A DNA stretch of 38,018 nt. Origin: CAZJJK01 sp964546285. Lineage in GTDB: Bacteria > Spirochaetota > Spirochaetia > Treponematales > Breznakiellaceae. Positions 25,202 through 33,479 of this stretch are shown piece by piece. The notes under the pieces are model-generated. The model had not been told where the DNA came from. It saw nothing but the letters and a program-made list of their open reading frames with translations, and made no database searches. The position numbers and the translations under genes were made by a program. The stretch lies in contig CAZJJK010000019.1 of the NCBI GenBank assembly GCA_964546285.1, positions 1-38,018 of the forward strand, in the 5' to 3' direction. Each line of letters opens with the position of its first letter. The stretch's first letter is position 1.

Positions 25202-26311
25202 ATGAAAAAGCCAAAACGGGCTAAACTTCTTTTCGCTTTCTGCCTTACGCTATGTTTACTTGGCGCTTGCGGCGACAAAGACGTACAAGATACCCCCGCC
25301 GTATTTTCGGTTCAGACGGAAATAAAGAATGAGAGCCGCGCGGAGGACGAACATAGTTACCCGTTTGATCTTGGCGGCGCGGTTTTCTCCGCGCGCTACC
25401 TGCGCGCGCCTCGGCCTTTCCCTGTCGCTTTACGCTTAAGCGATTCCGCGCTTGCCTTGGTTTATGATGACGGCGGTCCTTCGCCCTATTTAATCTATCC
25501 TGATAAGGGCGCGGGGCTTGTTCTTGGCGGAAGGCTGCTCTATCTCGACGCTGATATACGGGCTAGACGCGAAGGCGTTGAGTATAGCTTAGTTGATTCG
25601 GAGCTTGTCGCTATTATGGAGAACGGTGAAACACTCTGGCGTTACGCCGATAGGCATAAGCCAAGCGCGGGGCCCTTGGTTTTTAATGACCTTGTCCTTA
25701 TCGCTACCGATGAACCCGCTTTTGTCGCCGTGGGTCGTTTGACTGGCGCCCTGGCTTTTCGGAAAAACGTGGATCATCCGCCGCTAGGCCCCTTAACGCT
25801 ATTGGAGACGCCGCGCTTGCTCGCCGCCTATCATAGCGACGGACTTATCGGCTTATATGGATTAACAAAGGACGAGCTAGAGCCGCTGCTTGATCCGGTA
25901 GAGGCGTATATCCGTCCATCCCAGGCCGCTTTACGCCTTATAAACGCGGAACTGGCTAAACTGAGCGGTGACGCCGCTTTCACCGGACCTGAGCGCTTTG
26001 AGCTTTATGGTCCGAGACGGTCAATTCCCGCAAGCGGCATCGGCTTGTTTAAGTATTATCCGGAGAACGATGGAACTATACGCCTTTATGTGCATGGTGC
26101 GGCTGAAGCTCCGTATCTTTTAGCGCTTTTTGATCATGAAGGCGCGTTTCTTAGGTCAAATGTTGATTACGGATCCGCGGACAAGCTGCTTTCCTTCCCC
26201 GCTAAGGCTGATCGCTTTTATTATGTAGCCACTGGCCGCCTGGTTCCTCCCGTGGATGATGATCAAAGCGCTGGCGGCGCTGAAGCTGTTTTGGTGGCGT
26301 CCTTCCAATGA
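25202..26311 (+). CDS. Lipoprotein with beta-propeller-like repeats
   Basis: The 369-residue protein has a basic N-terminus, a hydrophobic stretch and a lipobox LLGAC with Cys23 as the lipidation site, so it is anchored in a membrane. The remainder has repeated strand patterns such as ALVYDDGGPSPYLIYPDKG, LLYLDADI and TLWRYADRHKPSAGPLVFND, typical of PQQ/WD-like propellers, but I cannot assign a family firmly. ATG 25202 gives the proper lipoprotein signal; the upstream in-frame TTG at 25175 would add nine residues. AGGAGG lies 11 bases upstream. Its last codon overlaps the start of the RNase HII gene (ATGA). Function unknown. Confidence 0.75.
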   Translation: MKKPKRAKLLFAFCLTLCLLGACGDKDVQDTPAVFSVQTEIKNESRAEDEHSYPFDLGGAVFSARYLRAPRPFPVALRLSDSALALVYDDGGPSPYLIYPDKGAGLVLGGRLLYLDADIRARREGVEYSLVDSELVAIMENGETLWRYADRHKPSAGPLVFNDLVLIATDEPAFVAVGRLTGALAFRKNVDHPPLGPLTLLETPRLLAAYHSDGLIGLYGLTKDELEPLLDPVEAYIRPSQAALRLINAELAKLSGDAAFTGPERFELYGPRRSIPASGIGLFKYYPENDGTIRLYVHGAAEAPYLLALFDHEGAFLRSNVDYGSADKLLSFPAKADRFYYVATGRLVPPVDDDQSAGGAEAVLVASFQ

Positions 26312-26922
26312 AAGCCGCTATGATATGCGGCCTGGACGAAGCCGGTCGCGGTCCTTTGGCCGGTCCTGTTTGCGCCGCCGCGGTTGTACTGCCGGAGAAT
26401 TTCCCGTTTGAGCTGCTGGCCGACTCAAAAAAACTATCCGAACAGCGCCGTGAACAAGCGATGCGGGCTGTCTACCGAAAAGCCCTAGCTTGGGGGGTCG
26501 GCTGGGCATCAAACGTGGAGATAGACAAAATAAATATACTTAAGGCAAGCTTATTGGCTATGGAAAGGGCGTATTGGGCTATGATGGATCAGCCTGGGAC
26601 CGGCGCGGCCTTAGGGCTACAAGCCGATGAAGCTATCGTGGATGGACTTTACGCGCCGTCTTTGCCTATACCCTGCCGTACCCTAGTCAGGGCGGACTCT
26701 ATCATTCCTTCGGTTATGGCCGCTTCCATACTGGCTAAGACCGCGCGGGACCGCATGATGAAGCGGTATTCATGGATTTACCCAGAATGGTGTTTTGAGC
26801 GCCATAAGGGCTATCCCACTAGGGAACATCGATGTAGAATCGCCCGCTTTGGCCCTTCGCCTATACAGCGTTTGAGCTTTAACTCAGGCCCGATCCAAGC
26901 TGAATTGTTCAATGGGCTGTAA
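26308..26922 (+). CDS. rnhB: Ribonuclease HII
   Basis: This enzyme cleaves the RNA strand of RNA-DNA hybrids and removes single ribonucleotides from DNA. The 204-residue protein is full length for the family. It shows the N-terminal catalytic motif GLDEAGRGPLAGP (D10, E11), a central EAIVDGLYAP with the third acidic residue, and RADSIIPSVMAASILAKTARD with the fourth. The C-terminal HKGYPTREHR is also typical. It is translationally coupled to the lipoprotein gene by a 4-base ATGA overlap, and its stop faces the convergent PUR-alpha-like gene 34 bases away. Confidence 0.95.
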   Translation: MKAAMICGLDEAGRGPLAGPVCAAAVVLPENFPFELLADSKKLSEQRREQAMRAVYRKALAWGVGWASNVEIDKINILKASLLAMERAYWAMMDQPGTGAALGLQADEAIVDGLYAPSLPIPCRTLVRADSIIPSVMAASILAKTARDRMMKRYSWIYPEWCFERHKGYPTREHRCRIARFGPSPIQRLSFNSGPIQAELFNGL

Positions 26923-26956
26923 AAGTTAAAGCAAAATAGCTTGGACTGTTCCTTGA

Positions 26957-27460
26957 CTATTCGTCGCTATTCTTATCCGATAATTGCCGTTTTATCGCCC
27001 GAACGACGCGTTTGCCGCTGATTTTTGCGCCGCTAGTGGGAATAACGCCTTTTGTCGTCTTATCCTTAGCCGAAAAAGAGGCGCTGGATCTGCGGTCCCG
27101 ATAAACGGCCCGTCGGCCGTTCTTGGCCGCGTCCCGTTCCGCTCCCCGCTCGCCGTCTTTTGAAGCTGGTTCTCGGTAGCTTTTTTTGGCGGCCGCTGTC
27201 TCATGTGGACTGATGGATTTTCTTTTTTGACGCGCCGTCTTTTCCATCACTTTTAAGGCGTCATCAAAACCTTTTAAAAAATTTTGAAGGTCCTCGGAGA
27301 ATAAAACGATGGATTGACGGTCAAAGCCGCCGCTTTCCTTGTTTTTGCTTTCAACAATATTCAAATACAAGTCGCCTAAACGATTTTCCTTTACATTGAA
27401 AAAATAAGTCCGATTATCCAACGCGACCTTGGTGGAGTAGATTTCCCCGCGAACGCCCAT
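26957..27460 (-). CDS. PUR-alpha-like nucleic-acid-binding protein (DUF3276) with basic tail
   Basis: The first 74 residues (MGVRGEIYSTK, then RTYFFNVKENRLGDLYLNIV and SIVLFSEDLQNFLKGFDDAL) match the bacterial PUR-alpha domain found in Borrelia BpuR and other spirochaete and Bacteroidetes proteins, which bind single-stranded DNA and RNA. Residues 75-167 form a long Lys/Arg/Ser-rich and presumably disordered tail (TARQKRKSISPHETAAAKKS and so on). The start is taken at the ATG with GGAAGGGG upstream, two bases after the phosphohexomutase stop; the open frame upstream to 27610 only shadows that gene. It is co-transcribed with the mutase. A role in RNA or DNA regulation is inferred from the family. 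Confidence 0.85.
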   Translation of the reverse strand: MGVRGEIYSTKVALDNRTYFFNVKENRLGDLYLNIVESKNKESGGFDRQSIVLFSEDLQNFLKGFDDALKVMEKTARQKRKSISPHETAAAKKSYREPASKDGERGAERDAAKNGRRAVYRDRRSSASFSAKDKTTKGVIPTSGAKISGKRVVRAIKRQLSDKNSDE

Positions 27461-27462
27461 AT

Positions 27463-29493
27463 TTATTCCCCTTCCCGACGCGATAGCGCGTCGGCTCTTT
27501 CCACTAGAGAACGATGCCACAATAATAAGTCTCGTTCGCCCTCTGGCTTGTCGCCAGCGCATTCCGCCAACAAACGAAAAACAGCCTCCGTTCCGGAAGC
27601 TCTCATCCACAGTGACGCGACACTGTTTCCCTCGCCGTCATAGAACAGTATCTTAAGACCGCCCCGTCCGGAAGCGCCAAAACCAGAAGCGATTGGACGC
27701 TCCGTCATGCCTTGGTAGGCAAAGGCTTTCCAGGACACTATCCCAAACGCGGCTTTCAATTCCGGTCCGCGTTGCTTCCAGTCTGACAGGAAAAGCCGCT
27801 CATAGCGGTCCTTAAGGGCGCTATAGTCCTTGTCCTGTATCTGTATCCCAGCCCGTTCTTCATAGGCTCCGGTTATAGTATAACGGGGTAGGCTGGCGAC
27901 AATATCTGATAGCGAAAAATCTTCGCGATAGTATTCCTCCTTGCCGGAAAGGCGACACCAGATTTCAAATAAACCTGGCTGTCCAGCTTGGGACCGTAGG
28001 GTAAGCAGCTTAACCAAAGCGAAAACGCTATCCAGTGGATCACGAACGGCCGATGGGTGGGTTATATTGCCGCCGGCCGCGCCTTCGCCAAGTATGGGGA
28101 CCTCATAGCCCTTTGCCCTTAAGCCGCGCGCCAAGCCGACTACATTAGCTTCCCCAACCTCTGCCCGAAAGACTTCCGCGCCGAAGGCTTTGGCGATAGC
28201 GTCCACGCGTAGCGAGCTTGGATCATTAATGGCGACAGCGAGCGGCGGCGTAATTGGCGCCGATACCGATAGGGAGCCGATTTTGTCTTTTTTCCACCTG
28301 TAGTACGCCAGTTCGGCGAGGCAGCAGAGGGCGAACACTTCCTGGGCTTCAAGGCTACGGGCGCGGCCCAAGCCAGCATCCCAGATGACCAGATTGCCGC
28401 GATCCCCATCGCAGTCGCACACATACCCAAGAAAGCTGGTCTTATCGATATTTAAGGCGCTGGCGATAGAAGCTTCGCTCGCCGCCGCGTCTTTAGCGGC
28501 CGCCGTCTCGCTTAAGGCGGCTCGCTTAGCTTCCAAGCCCAAGCGGCAGGGCTCCAGCGCCACGCCTTCCGGTACTATGCGATGAGCGATAAAACCAGGC
28601 CTGTCGTTTATGGCGGAAAAATCCAAACCCACGCCTGACAGCATTTCCCTGTCCGGCGAGACAGTCCGCGCGGAGCCGTTGAAATCGGCTAAAATACTGA
28701 TAGGGTAGGCTTTGGCTGTTTTCGCGATAAGCGAGAAAACGGCGTCTTGCTCTGTCTTATTGGTGCTGCCGCTTACAACTTCGCGGGTAAAGCTAAGATA
28801 GGCCGCGTAGGAGCGCATTTTCCAGTAGACGCTTCGCTCAAACACGGCACGGACGGTTTCAGCGGGAGCGGCGGCGCAAAGACTGGCCACCCTTACAGCG
28901 GCGTCCTTCTGGGCTAGAAAAGCGTGAAAGTCTTTCAAAAGTTCGGCGGCTAAGGCCCCGTCCAATACTCCGCCATCGGTAAGCCCGAATTTTAAACCAT
29001 TATGACCAATAGGATTATGACTAGCGGATATATATATAAAAGCGGCTATGCCTTCTTTAACGGCGCTTCGCGCATAGGCCATAATTTCCGGCGCCGAGGC
29101 GATAAAGAGGAAACGCGGCTGGCAGTCTTTGGCGATTAACGTTCTTATAATAACATCCGCTATAGACGGGCCGGTCGGCCGCGAATCCAAGCCGACAAGA
29201 ATTTGGGTTTCTTCACGGCCTGTCCAGCGTTTCACGGCTTCGGCGAAAACAGCCGCCGCGGCGGCGGCTATAGTCAAGCGCTCGGCGCTAACTTTCGGGG
29301 AACGGCTTTCCTCCGCGTTTATTTCTTGGCCGTCGTTCTCCGCGAAAACACTTCTCCAGCCTGACGCTGACAAAATGAAGGTAGAAAGCGCTTTACTCAG
29401 GTCGGAATGCGAAGGCGGCGGCTTAGACGATAGAGCTGATAATTCGGGATCGCCGATCACAATTCCAGTATCGGGGTGAATCATTGGCGGCAT
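27463..29493 (-). CDS. Phosphoglucomutase/phosphomannomutase family (alpha-D-phosphohexomutase)
   Basis: The enzyme shifts phosphate between C1 and C6 of a hexose phosphate (glucose or mannose). The 676-residue protein carries the phosphoserine loop ISASHNP (Ser158), the Mg2+ loop CDCDGDRGN (D360, D362, D364), the sugar-specificity loop GEGAAGGNITHP and the C-terminal phosphate-binding RASGTEAVFR, in the usual order of the four domains. It is longer than the usual 450-580 residues because of insertions in the N-terminal region (30-75) and between the loops. AAGGAG lies seven bases before ATG 29493. It forms a two-gene unit with the PUR-alpha-like gene. Which sugar it prefers cannot be told. 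Confidence 0.9.
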   Translation of the reverse strand: MPPMIHPDTGIVIGDPELSALSSKPPPSHSDLSKALSTFILSASGWRSVFAENDGQEINAEESRSPKVSAERLTIAAAAAAVFAEAVKRWTGREETQILVGLDSRPTGPSIADVIIRTLIAKDCQPRFLFIASAPEIMAYARSAVKEGIAAFIYISASHNPIGHNGLKFGLTDGGVLDGALAAELLKDFHAFLAQKDAAVRVASLCAAAPAETVRAVFERSVYWKMRSYAAYLSFTREVVSGSTNKTEQDAVFSLIAKTAKAYPISILADFNGSARTVSPDREMLSGVGLDFSAINDRPGFIAHRIVPEGVALEPCRLGLEAKRAALSETAAAKDAAASEASIASALNIDKTSFLGYVCDCDGDRGNLVIWDAGLGRARSLEAQEVFALCCLAELAYYRWKKDKIGSLSVSAPITPPLAVAINDPSSLRVDAIAKAFGAEVFRAEVGEANVVGLARGLRAKGYEVPILGEGAAGGNITHPSAVRDPLDSVFALVKLLTLRSQAGQPGLFEIWCRLSGKEEYYREDFSLSDIVASLPRYTITGAYEERAGIQIQDKDYSALKDRYERLFLSDWKQRGPELKAAFGIVSWKAFAYQGMTERPIASGFGASGRGGLKILFYDGEGNSVASLWMRASGTEAVFRLLAECAGDKPEGERDLLLWHRSLVERADALSRREGE

Positions 29494-29575
29494 CCTTCAA
29501 CTCCTTGGTTAGAATATGCTAAAATCATAGGGAACGCTACTCTAGCGAAAAATGGCGCCGATTGCTAGCGGCGTC

Positions 29576-29604
29576 TTGAATAAGTGGAAAATACTTACTA
29601 TTTT
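29576..29604 (+). promoter_or_regulatory. Candidate promoter of mnmA-nifS-nifU
   Basis: TTGAAT and TATTTT are separated by 17 bases. Transcription would start near 29611, one or two bases before ATG 29613, which has no ribosome binding site, so the message may be leaderless. Each hexamer matches the consensus at only 4 of 6 positions. Confidence 0.35.
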
Positions 29605-29612
29605 GGTCATAT

Positions 29613-30755
29613 ATGAATTTCAGCGCGCTTAAGGATATCGATTTACCCCCCTCCGGCTCTGTCATCGCCGTCGCTTTGTCAGGCGGCGTTGACTCATCTT
29701 TGGCTATTCAGCTCATGGCTGAAAGGGGGTACCGCGTTATCGGCGTTACCATGAAAACGTATGACGCCGCGTCGCCGGTCGGCGGTTGTCAGAGCGCGAA
29801 AGATGAGGCAACGCTAGCTTCCTGCGCTGAACTCTGTTCGCGGCTTAACGCTGAATATAGAATTATAGATCTGGCTGACGCGTATCGCGAAAATATTCTG
29901 CATTATTTTCAGAATGAATATAAAGCTGGACGAACGCCCAATCCTTGCGTTCACTGCAACCCCCTGCTAAAATTCAAGCTGTTGCCCGAGGCGCTCAGTC
30001 GGTCGGGCTTAGACTTTGATTATTTCGCCACAGGTCATTATGTCCGTCTCGTGTCCCCGACCGGCGTGTTATCCGAGGCTGTGTATCTACGTCCAGGGTT
30101 GGACCTTCGTAAGGATCAAAGCTATTTTCTTCATCGGCTTAGTTCGGAAAAGCTTCAAAAATTATACTTTCCGCTTGGCTCGATGACCAAACAACAGGTA
30201 AGGGAAGAAGCTGTCAAAAGGGGCTTGGCGGCGGCCGGCTTAAAGGACAGCCAAGATTTTGGCGGCGAAGCTGGCTACGCTTCCGTATTTAATGCCGCTT
30301 CCTTGGAAGGTGACTTTATCGATCTTGACGGAAATATTCTTGGGCGGCATAAAGGTTTGGAACATTATACCATTGGTCAAAGACGCGGTTTGGGAGTACC
30401 CTCCTCCAAGGGCGCGTGGTATGTTGCGGGTATTGACGCTAAAACAAACCGAGTTTTGTTAGGCGGTGACGCCGATCTTTATAAAGAGAGTTTGACAGCG
30501 AAGGACTTGGTTTGGGCTCCCGGCTTTGGTCGCGCACCTTTCCGTGCTTATGTGAAAATAAGATCCACCTCGCGTCCTGTCTGGGCCTCTATTAGACCGA
30601 TGGCTGATATGGCGGCGGTTCTTTTCGATGAAGCGCAGCGGGCGATCGCGCCTGGCCAAGCCGCTGTTTTTTACGCCGCGCCAAATGAGACGGCCGCGGC
30701 TTTTTCGAATACGCTTGTGGCTGGCGGCGGAATAATCGCCGACGCGAATCCTTGA
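29613..30755 (+). CDS. mnmA: tRNA-specific 2-thiouridylase MnmA
   Basis: MnmA places sulfur on U34 of Lys, Glu and Gln tRNAs. The 380-residue protein has the PP-loop ATPase motif ALSGGVDSS (S23-S29), the cysteine loop TPNPCVHCN (C112, C115), the tRNA-recognition LRKDQSYFL, and the C-terminal HYTIGQRRGLGV and beta-barrel domain. In well-studied MnmA a further cysteine sits in a KDSTGICFIG-type motif; here the segment reads LKDSQDFGGE, with G217 at the cysteine position. The enzyme therefore has a CxxC pair but no third cysteine. It is followed after 15 bases by nifS, which supplies sulfur in this pathway, and then nifU. No ribosome site is visible. A paralogue with altered chemistry cannot be excluded. 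Confidence 0.9.
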   Translation: MNFSALKDIDLPPSGSVIAVALSGGVDSSLAIQLMAERGYRVIGVTMKTYDAASPVGGCQSAKDEATLASCAELCSRLNAEYRIIDLADAYRENILHYFQNEYKAGRTPNPCVHCNPLLKFKLLPEALSRSGLDFDYFATGHYVRLVSPTGVLSEAVYLRPGLDLRKDQSYFLHRLSSEKLQKLYFPLGSMTKQQVREEAVKRGLAAAGLKDSQDFGGEAGYASVFNAASLEGDFIDLDGNILGRHKGLEHYTIGQRRGLGVPSSKGAWYVAGIDAKTNRVLLGGDADLYKESLTAKDLVWAPGFGRAPFRAYVKIRSTSRPVWASIRPMADMAAVLFDEAQRAIAPGQAAVFYAAPNETAAAFSNTLVAGGGIIADANP

Positions 30756-30770
30756 AATTGGGAGAAAGCG

Positions 30771-31940
30771 ATGGGTAAGAATAAGCTCTATTTGGATTAT
30801 AACGCCACCACGCCAATACGCCCGGAAGTTAAGCGTTTATTGATAGATGATTTAGAATTATATGGCAACGCTTCCAGCATGCACGAGGCTGGGCGGCGCG
30901 CGGCGATTCGGATTGAGGAAGCTAGACAGTCAGTGGCCGCTTTGATTGGGGCGTCGGCCGAAAACGTGATTTTTACCTCAGGCGGTTCGGAATCGAATAA
31001 CACGGTTTTTCATACTATGGAGTTTTTAGCCGAAACCAGCGGTCGTAATGAGCTAATAATCAGCGCTATTGAGCATCCCTGTGTATCGCGTTCAGCGGAG
31101 TATCTAAAAAAACGCGGATTTAGGGTGCATTATGTGCCGGTGGATTTTAACGGTTTTGTCCGTCTTTCGGACTTGGAAGCCGTTTTGTCCAATAAAACCG
31201 TATTAGTCTCCCTTATGCTGGCTAATAACGAAATCGGCGTAATACAGGATTTGGCTCCATTGATAAGAGCCGCGAAAAAAGCGGGAGCGCTCTTCCACAC
31301 CGATGCCGTTCAAGCCGTGGGTAAGATCCCCGTGGCCGCCGAGGCTCTAGGAGTGGATTACCTAAGCCTATCATCCCACAAAATATACGGTCCTAAGGGG
31401 GTAGGGGCGCTTTACGCGCGCAAAGGCGCGCCGCTTGAGCCGCTTATTCATGGCGGACATCAGGAGCATGGCTTAAGGGCGGGTACCTATAACAATAGCG
31501 GTATACTCGGTTTTGGCTTGGCCGCTAAGCTCGCTCAGTCGGAATTGGCGGATTACGCCACTCGTCTTTCCACTCTCCGCCGCCGTTTGCGTGAGGGGCT
31601 GTTGGAAAGCGTTCCCAATATAAAGGTGAATGGTCATCAGGACCTTGTGCTGCCCAATACTTTAAACGTTTCCTTTCCTGGGGCGGAAGGCGAGTCTATT
31701 TTATTATCGCTGGATATGGCGGGCATAGAAGTCTCTACCGGTTCAGCCTGCGCTTCTGGTAGTTTGGAGCCTTCGCCTGTGCTTTTAGCGATCGGCTTGG
31801 AACCTGAATTGGCTCATGGGTCTATCCGTTTTAGTTTGGGGCGCGATACTAAAACCGAGGATATTGACTATGTACTTGAAACCCTGCCGCCTGTCATCGC
31901 TCGGCTACGATCTATGTCAACCATACCTTTAGGAGACTAG
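30771..31940 (+). CDS. nifS: Cysteine desulfurase, NifS/IscS type
   Basis: The PLP enzyme takes sulfur from cysteine as an enzyme persulfide and passes it to acceptors such as NifU and MnmA. The 389-residue protein shows YLDYNATTP at the N-terminus, the SGGSESNN segment, HTDAVQAVGK, the PLP lysine in SLSSHKIYGPKG (K204), and the mobile-loop cysteine in STGSACASG (C327), typical of class I desulfurases. GGGAGAAAG precedes ATG 30771. It lies between mnmA and nifU, one base before the latter, so the three genes form one operon. I cannot tell whether it serves nitrogenase, general Fe-S assembly or both; no nif structural gene is present here. Confidence 0.93.
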   Translation: MGKNKLYLDYNATTPIRPEVKRLLIDDLELYGNASSMHEAGRRAAIRIEEARQSVAALIGASAENVIFTSGGSESNNTVFHTMEFLAETSGRNELIISAIEHPCVSRSAEYLKKRGFRVHYVPVDFNGFVRLSDLEAVLSNKTVLVSLMLANNEIGVIQDLAPLIRAAKKAGALFHTDAVQAVGKIPVAAEALGVDYLSLSSHKIYGPKGVGALYARKGAPLEPLIHGGHQEHGLRAGTYNNSGILGFGLAAKLAQSELADYATRLSTLRRRLREGLLESVPNIKVNGHQDLVLPNTLNVSFPGAEGESILLSLDMAGIEVSTGSACASGSLEPSPVLLAIGLEPELAHGSIRFSLGRDTKTEDIDYVLETLPPVIARLRSMSTIPLGD

Positions 31941-31941
31941 G

Positions 31942-32538
31942 ATGACTAATTGGCTATATTCCGATATCGTAAAAGACCATTTTATGAATCCGCGAAACGT
32001 CCTTTTGGAGGATGAAGCGACTTTTCCCGCCGATGGGCGGGGGATAACTGGCAGTTTAAAATGCGGCGATCAGATGCTGTTCCTTCTCCGAATAGAAAAC
32101 GATATCATAGTTGATGTTCGTTGGAAAACCTATGGCTGCGCTAGCGCGATAGCCTCTACCAGTATGTTATCGGACTTGATTAAGGGTATGACGCTGGAAC
32201 GGGCGTATTTTATCAAACCGGAGGAAATAGCCGAAAAGTTGGGCGGTTTGCCGGATAATAAAATACATTGTTCCGTGTTGGGCGATAAAGCTTTGCGTTG
32301 CGCGATAGACGATTATCTGGCAAAAACCGGTCGTCCAGGCTTGTTTAAGGATAGCTCGGCAAAGGTTATTTGCCATTGTTTAGGCATATCGGATAAGGAT
32401 ATTGAAAGAGCCGTTCAAGACGGCGCCCGTGATTGGCAAAGCCTTCAGCTTCGCACGAAAATTGGCACTGTTTGCGGCAAATGCCAAGGAGAGGCCGAAA
32501 ACTTGCTTCACTTATACACCCATATTTATAGCGAGTAA
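31942..32538 (+). CDS. nifU: NifU-like Fe-S scaffold: IscU domain plus Bfd-type [2Fe-2S] domain
   Basis: The 198-residue scaffold builds transient Fe-S clusters with NifS. The IscU domain (about residues 1-130) has the three ligand cysteines C41 (GSLKCGD), C66 (YGCAS) and C110 (KIHCSVLG). The second domain is Bfd-like with a permanent [2Fe-2S] site: C144 and C146 (ICHCLGIS), C178 and C181 (VCGKC). The C-terminal Nfu domain of full-length NifU is missing, and the protein ends soon after the Bfd part. It starts one base after nifS with TAGGAG upstream. It is the last gene of the mnmA-nifS-nifU unit and converges with the methyltransferase gene (71 bases apart). Confidence 0.92.
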   Translation: MTNWLYSDIVKDHFMNPRNVLLEDEATFPADGRGITGSLKCGDQMLFLLRIENDIIVDVRWKTYGCASAIASTSMLSDLIKGMTLERAYFIKPEEIAEKLGGLPDNKIHCSVLGDKALRCAIDDYLAKTGRPGLFKDSSAKVICHCLGISDKDIERAVQDGARDWQSLQLRTKIGTVCGKCQGEAENLLHLYTHIYSE

Positions 32539-32609
32539 ATATTTCCATATCAGGTTCCTTAAAAGAGAGGCGCTTCAAGCTCCCCTGGCATTTAGGTTTA
32601 TGTCGGGCT

Positions 32610-33479
32610 TTAGCTTAGCTTGGCTTTCAGCATCATAACATCGCCTAGCTCGCAACGTTTCGCGATTTTGTCGGCCCAGCGCTTAATCAGAGCTGGCGCC
32701 GTGCCGGCGGCCAAGCCTCCCCAGCTGATCGTTTTTTCCACCGTAAAGCCCTCGCTCTGGAGAAGAGAGATAAGTTGTCGCCGAGAAAAGAGATAAAGGT
32801 GATCAAAGATTGCCGATCTCCAGTTTGGGCCAAAAAGCCGGGCTTGAAAACCGTCAGCGTTGGGCGTTGTTAACAATAAACGTCCACTGGGTTTAAGTAG
32901 ACGCCTGGCCGCCGCTAGAAAAACCCGCGGTCTATTTAGGTGTTCTATAAGGTGCGACGCGTGAACTACATCAAAAGAGCTATCGGGAAAATCAGCGTTT
33001 TCCAGACCGCAATTTCTGACGTCCAAGGCTTTGGCGCGGGCGTAAGCGGCGGAAGCGGCGCAGAGCTCAACCCCATGGCTTGACCAGCCCCGGTGCCTGA
33101 GCTGGTCAAGCAAGGCGCCGGTGGCGCAGCCGACATCCAGGAAAGAGGGCGAGCTTGTTTTAGTTTTTAGTTCACTTTCCATCTCGGCGAAGCCGATATC
33201 GGCTAGACCGAGAAGCTGGAGTTTGAGATACATAGGCTCGTTAGCTATTTCATAATCGCGGTAAGCCGTGGAATATGTTTCCTTATAGCGATCCGTGATA
33301 AACGCTTCCAGCGGCTGGGGATTGCGTTGGATCAGGCCGCAGCTGACGCATTTGACATATTCAAAGTCATCACACCGCCATGAAGGGCGGAAGCTCATTC
33401 CGCCGCAAAGAACGCAGGGGATAAGCCGCCGCTCCGCCGCGACGCTGGGCATGGACCAGGTTTTATGAGGACGCATCAT
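32610..33479 (-). CDS. Class I SAM-dependent methyltransferase with N-terminal zinc ribbon
   Basis: The 289-residue protein has two CxxC pairs near the N-terminus (CVLCGG and CVSCGL), likely a zinc ribbon, followed by a Rossmann methyltransferase domain: motif I FLDVGCATGALL, GVELCAASAAYA, then FDVVHASHLIEHL and LKPSGRLLLTTPN. This design (methyltransferase type 11/23) is frequent in sugar or cell-envelope modification clusters; the substrate is unknown. Its start overlaps the preceding M23-like gene by four bases (ATGA), so it is the last gene of a three-gene reverse operon. No membrane segment is seen. Confidence 0.87.
   Translation of the reverse strand: MMRPHKTWSMPSVAAERRLIPCVLCGGMSFRPSWRCDDFEYVKCVSCGLIQRNPQPLEAFITDRYKETYSTAYRDYEIANEPMYLKLQLLGLADIGFAEMESELKTKTSSPSFLDVGCATGALLDQLRHRGWSSHGVELCAASAAYARAKALDVRNCGLENADFPDSSFDVVHASHLIEHLNRPRVFLAAARRLLKPSGRLLLTTPNADGFQARLFGPNWRSAIFDHLYLFSRRQLISLLQSEGFTVEKTISWGGLAAGTAPALIKRWADKIAKRCELGDVMMLKAKLS

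Noticed and set aside
27461..27610. Upstream extension of the PUR-alpha-like gene
   Set aside because: These 50 codons overlap the end of the phosphohexomutase gene; the conserved domain starts exactly at the ATG with a ribosome site.
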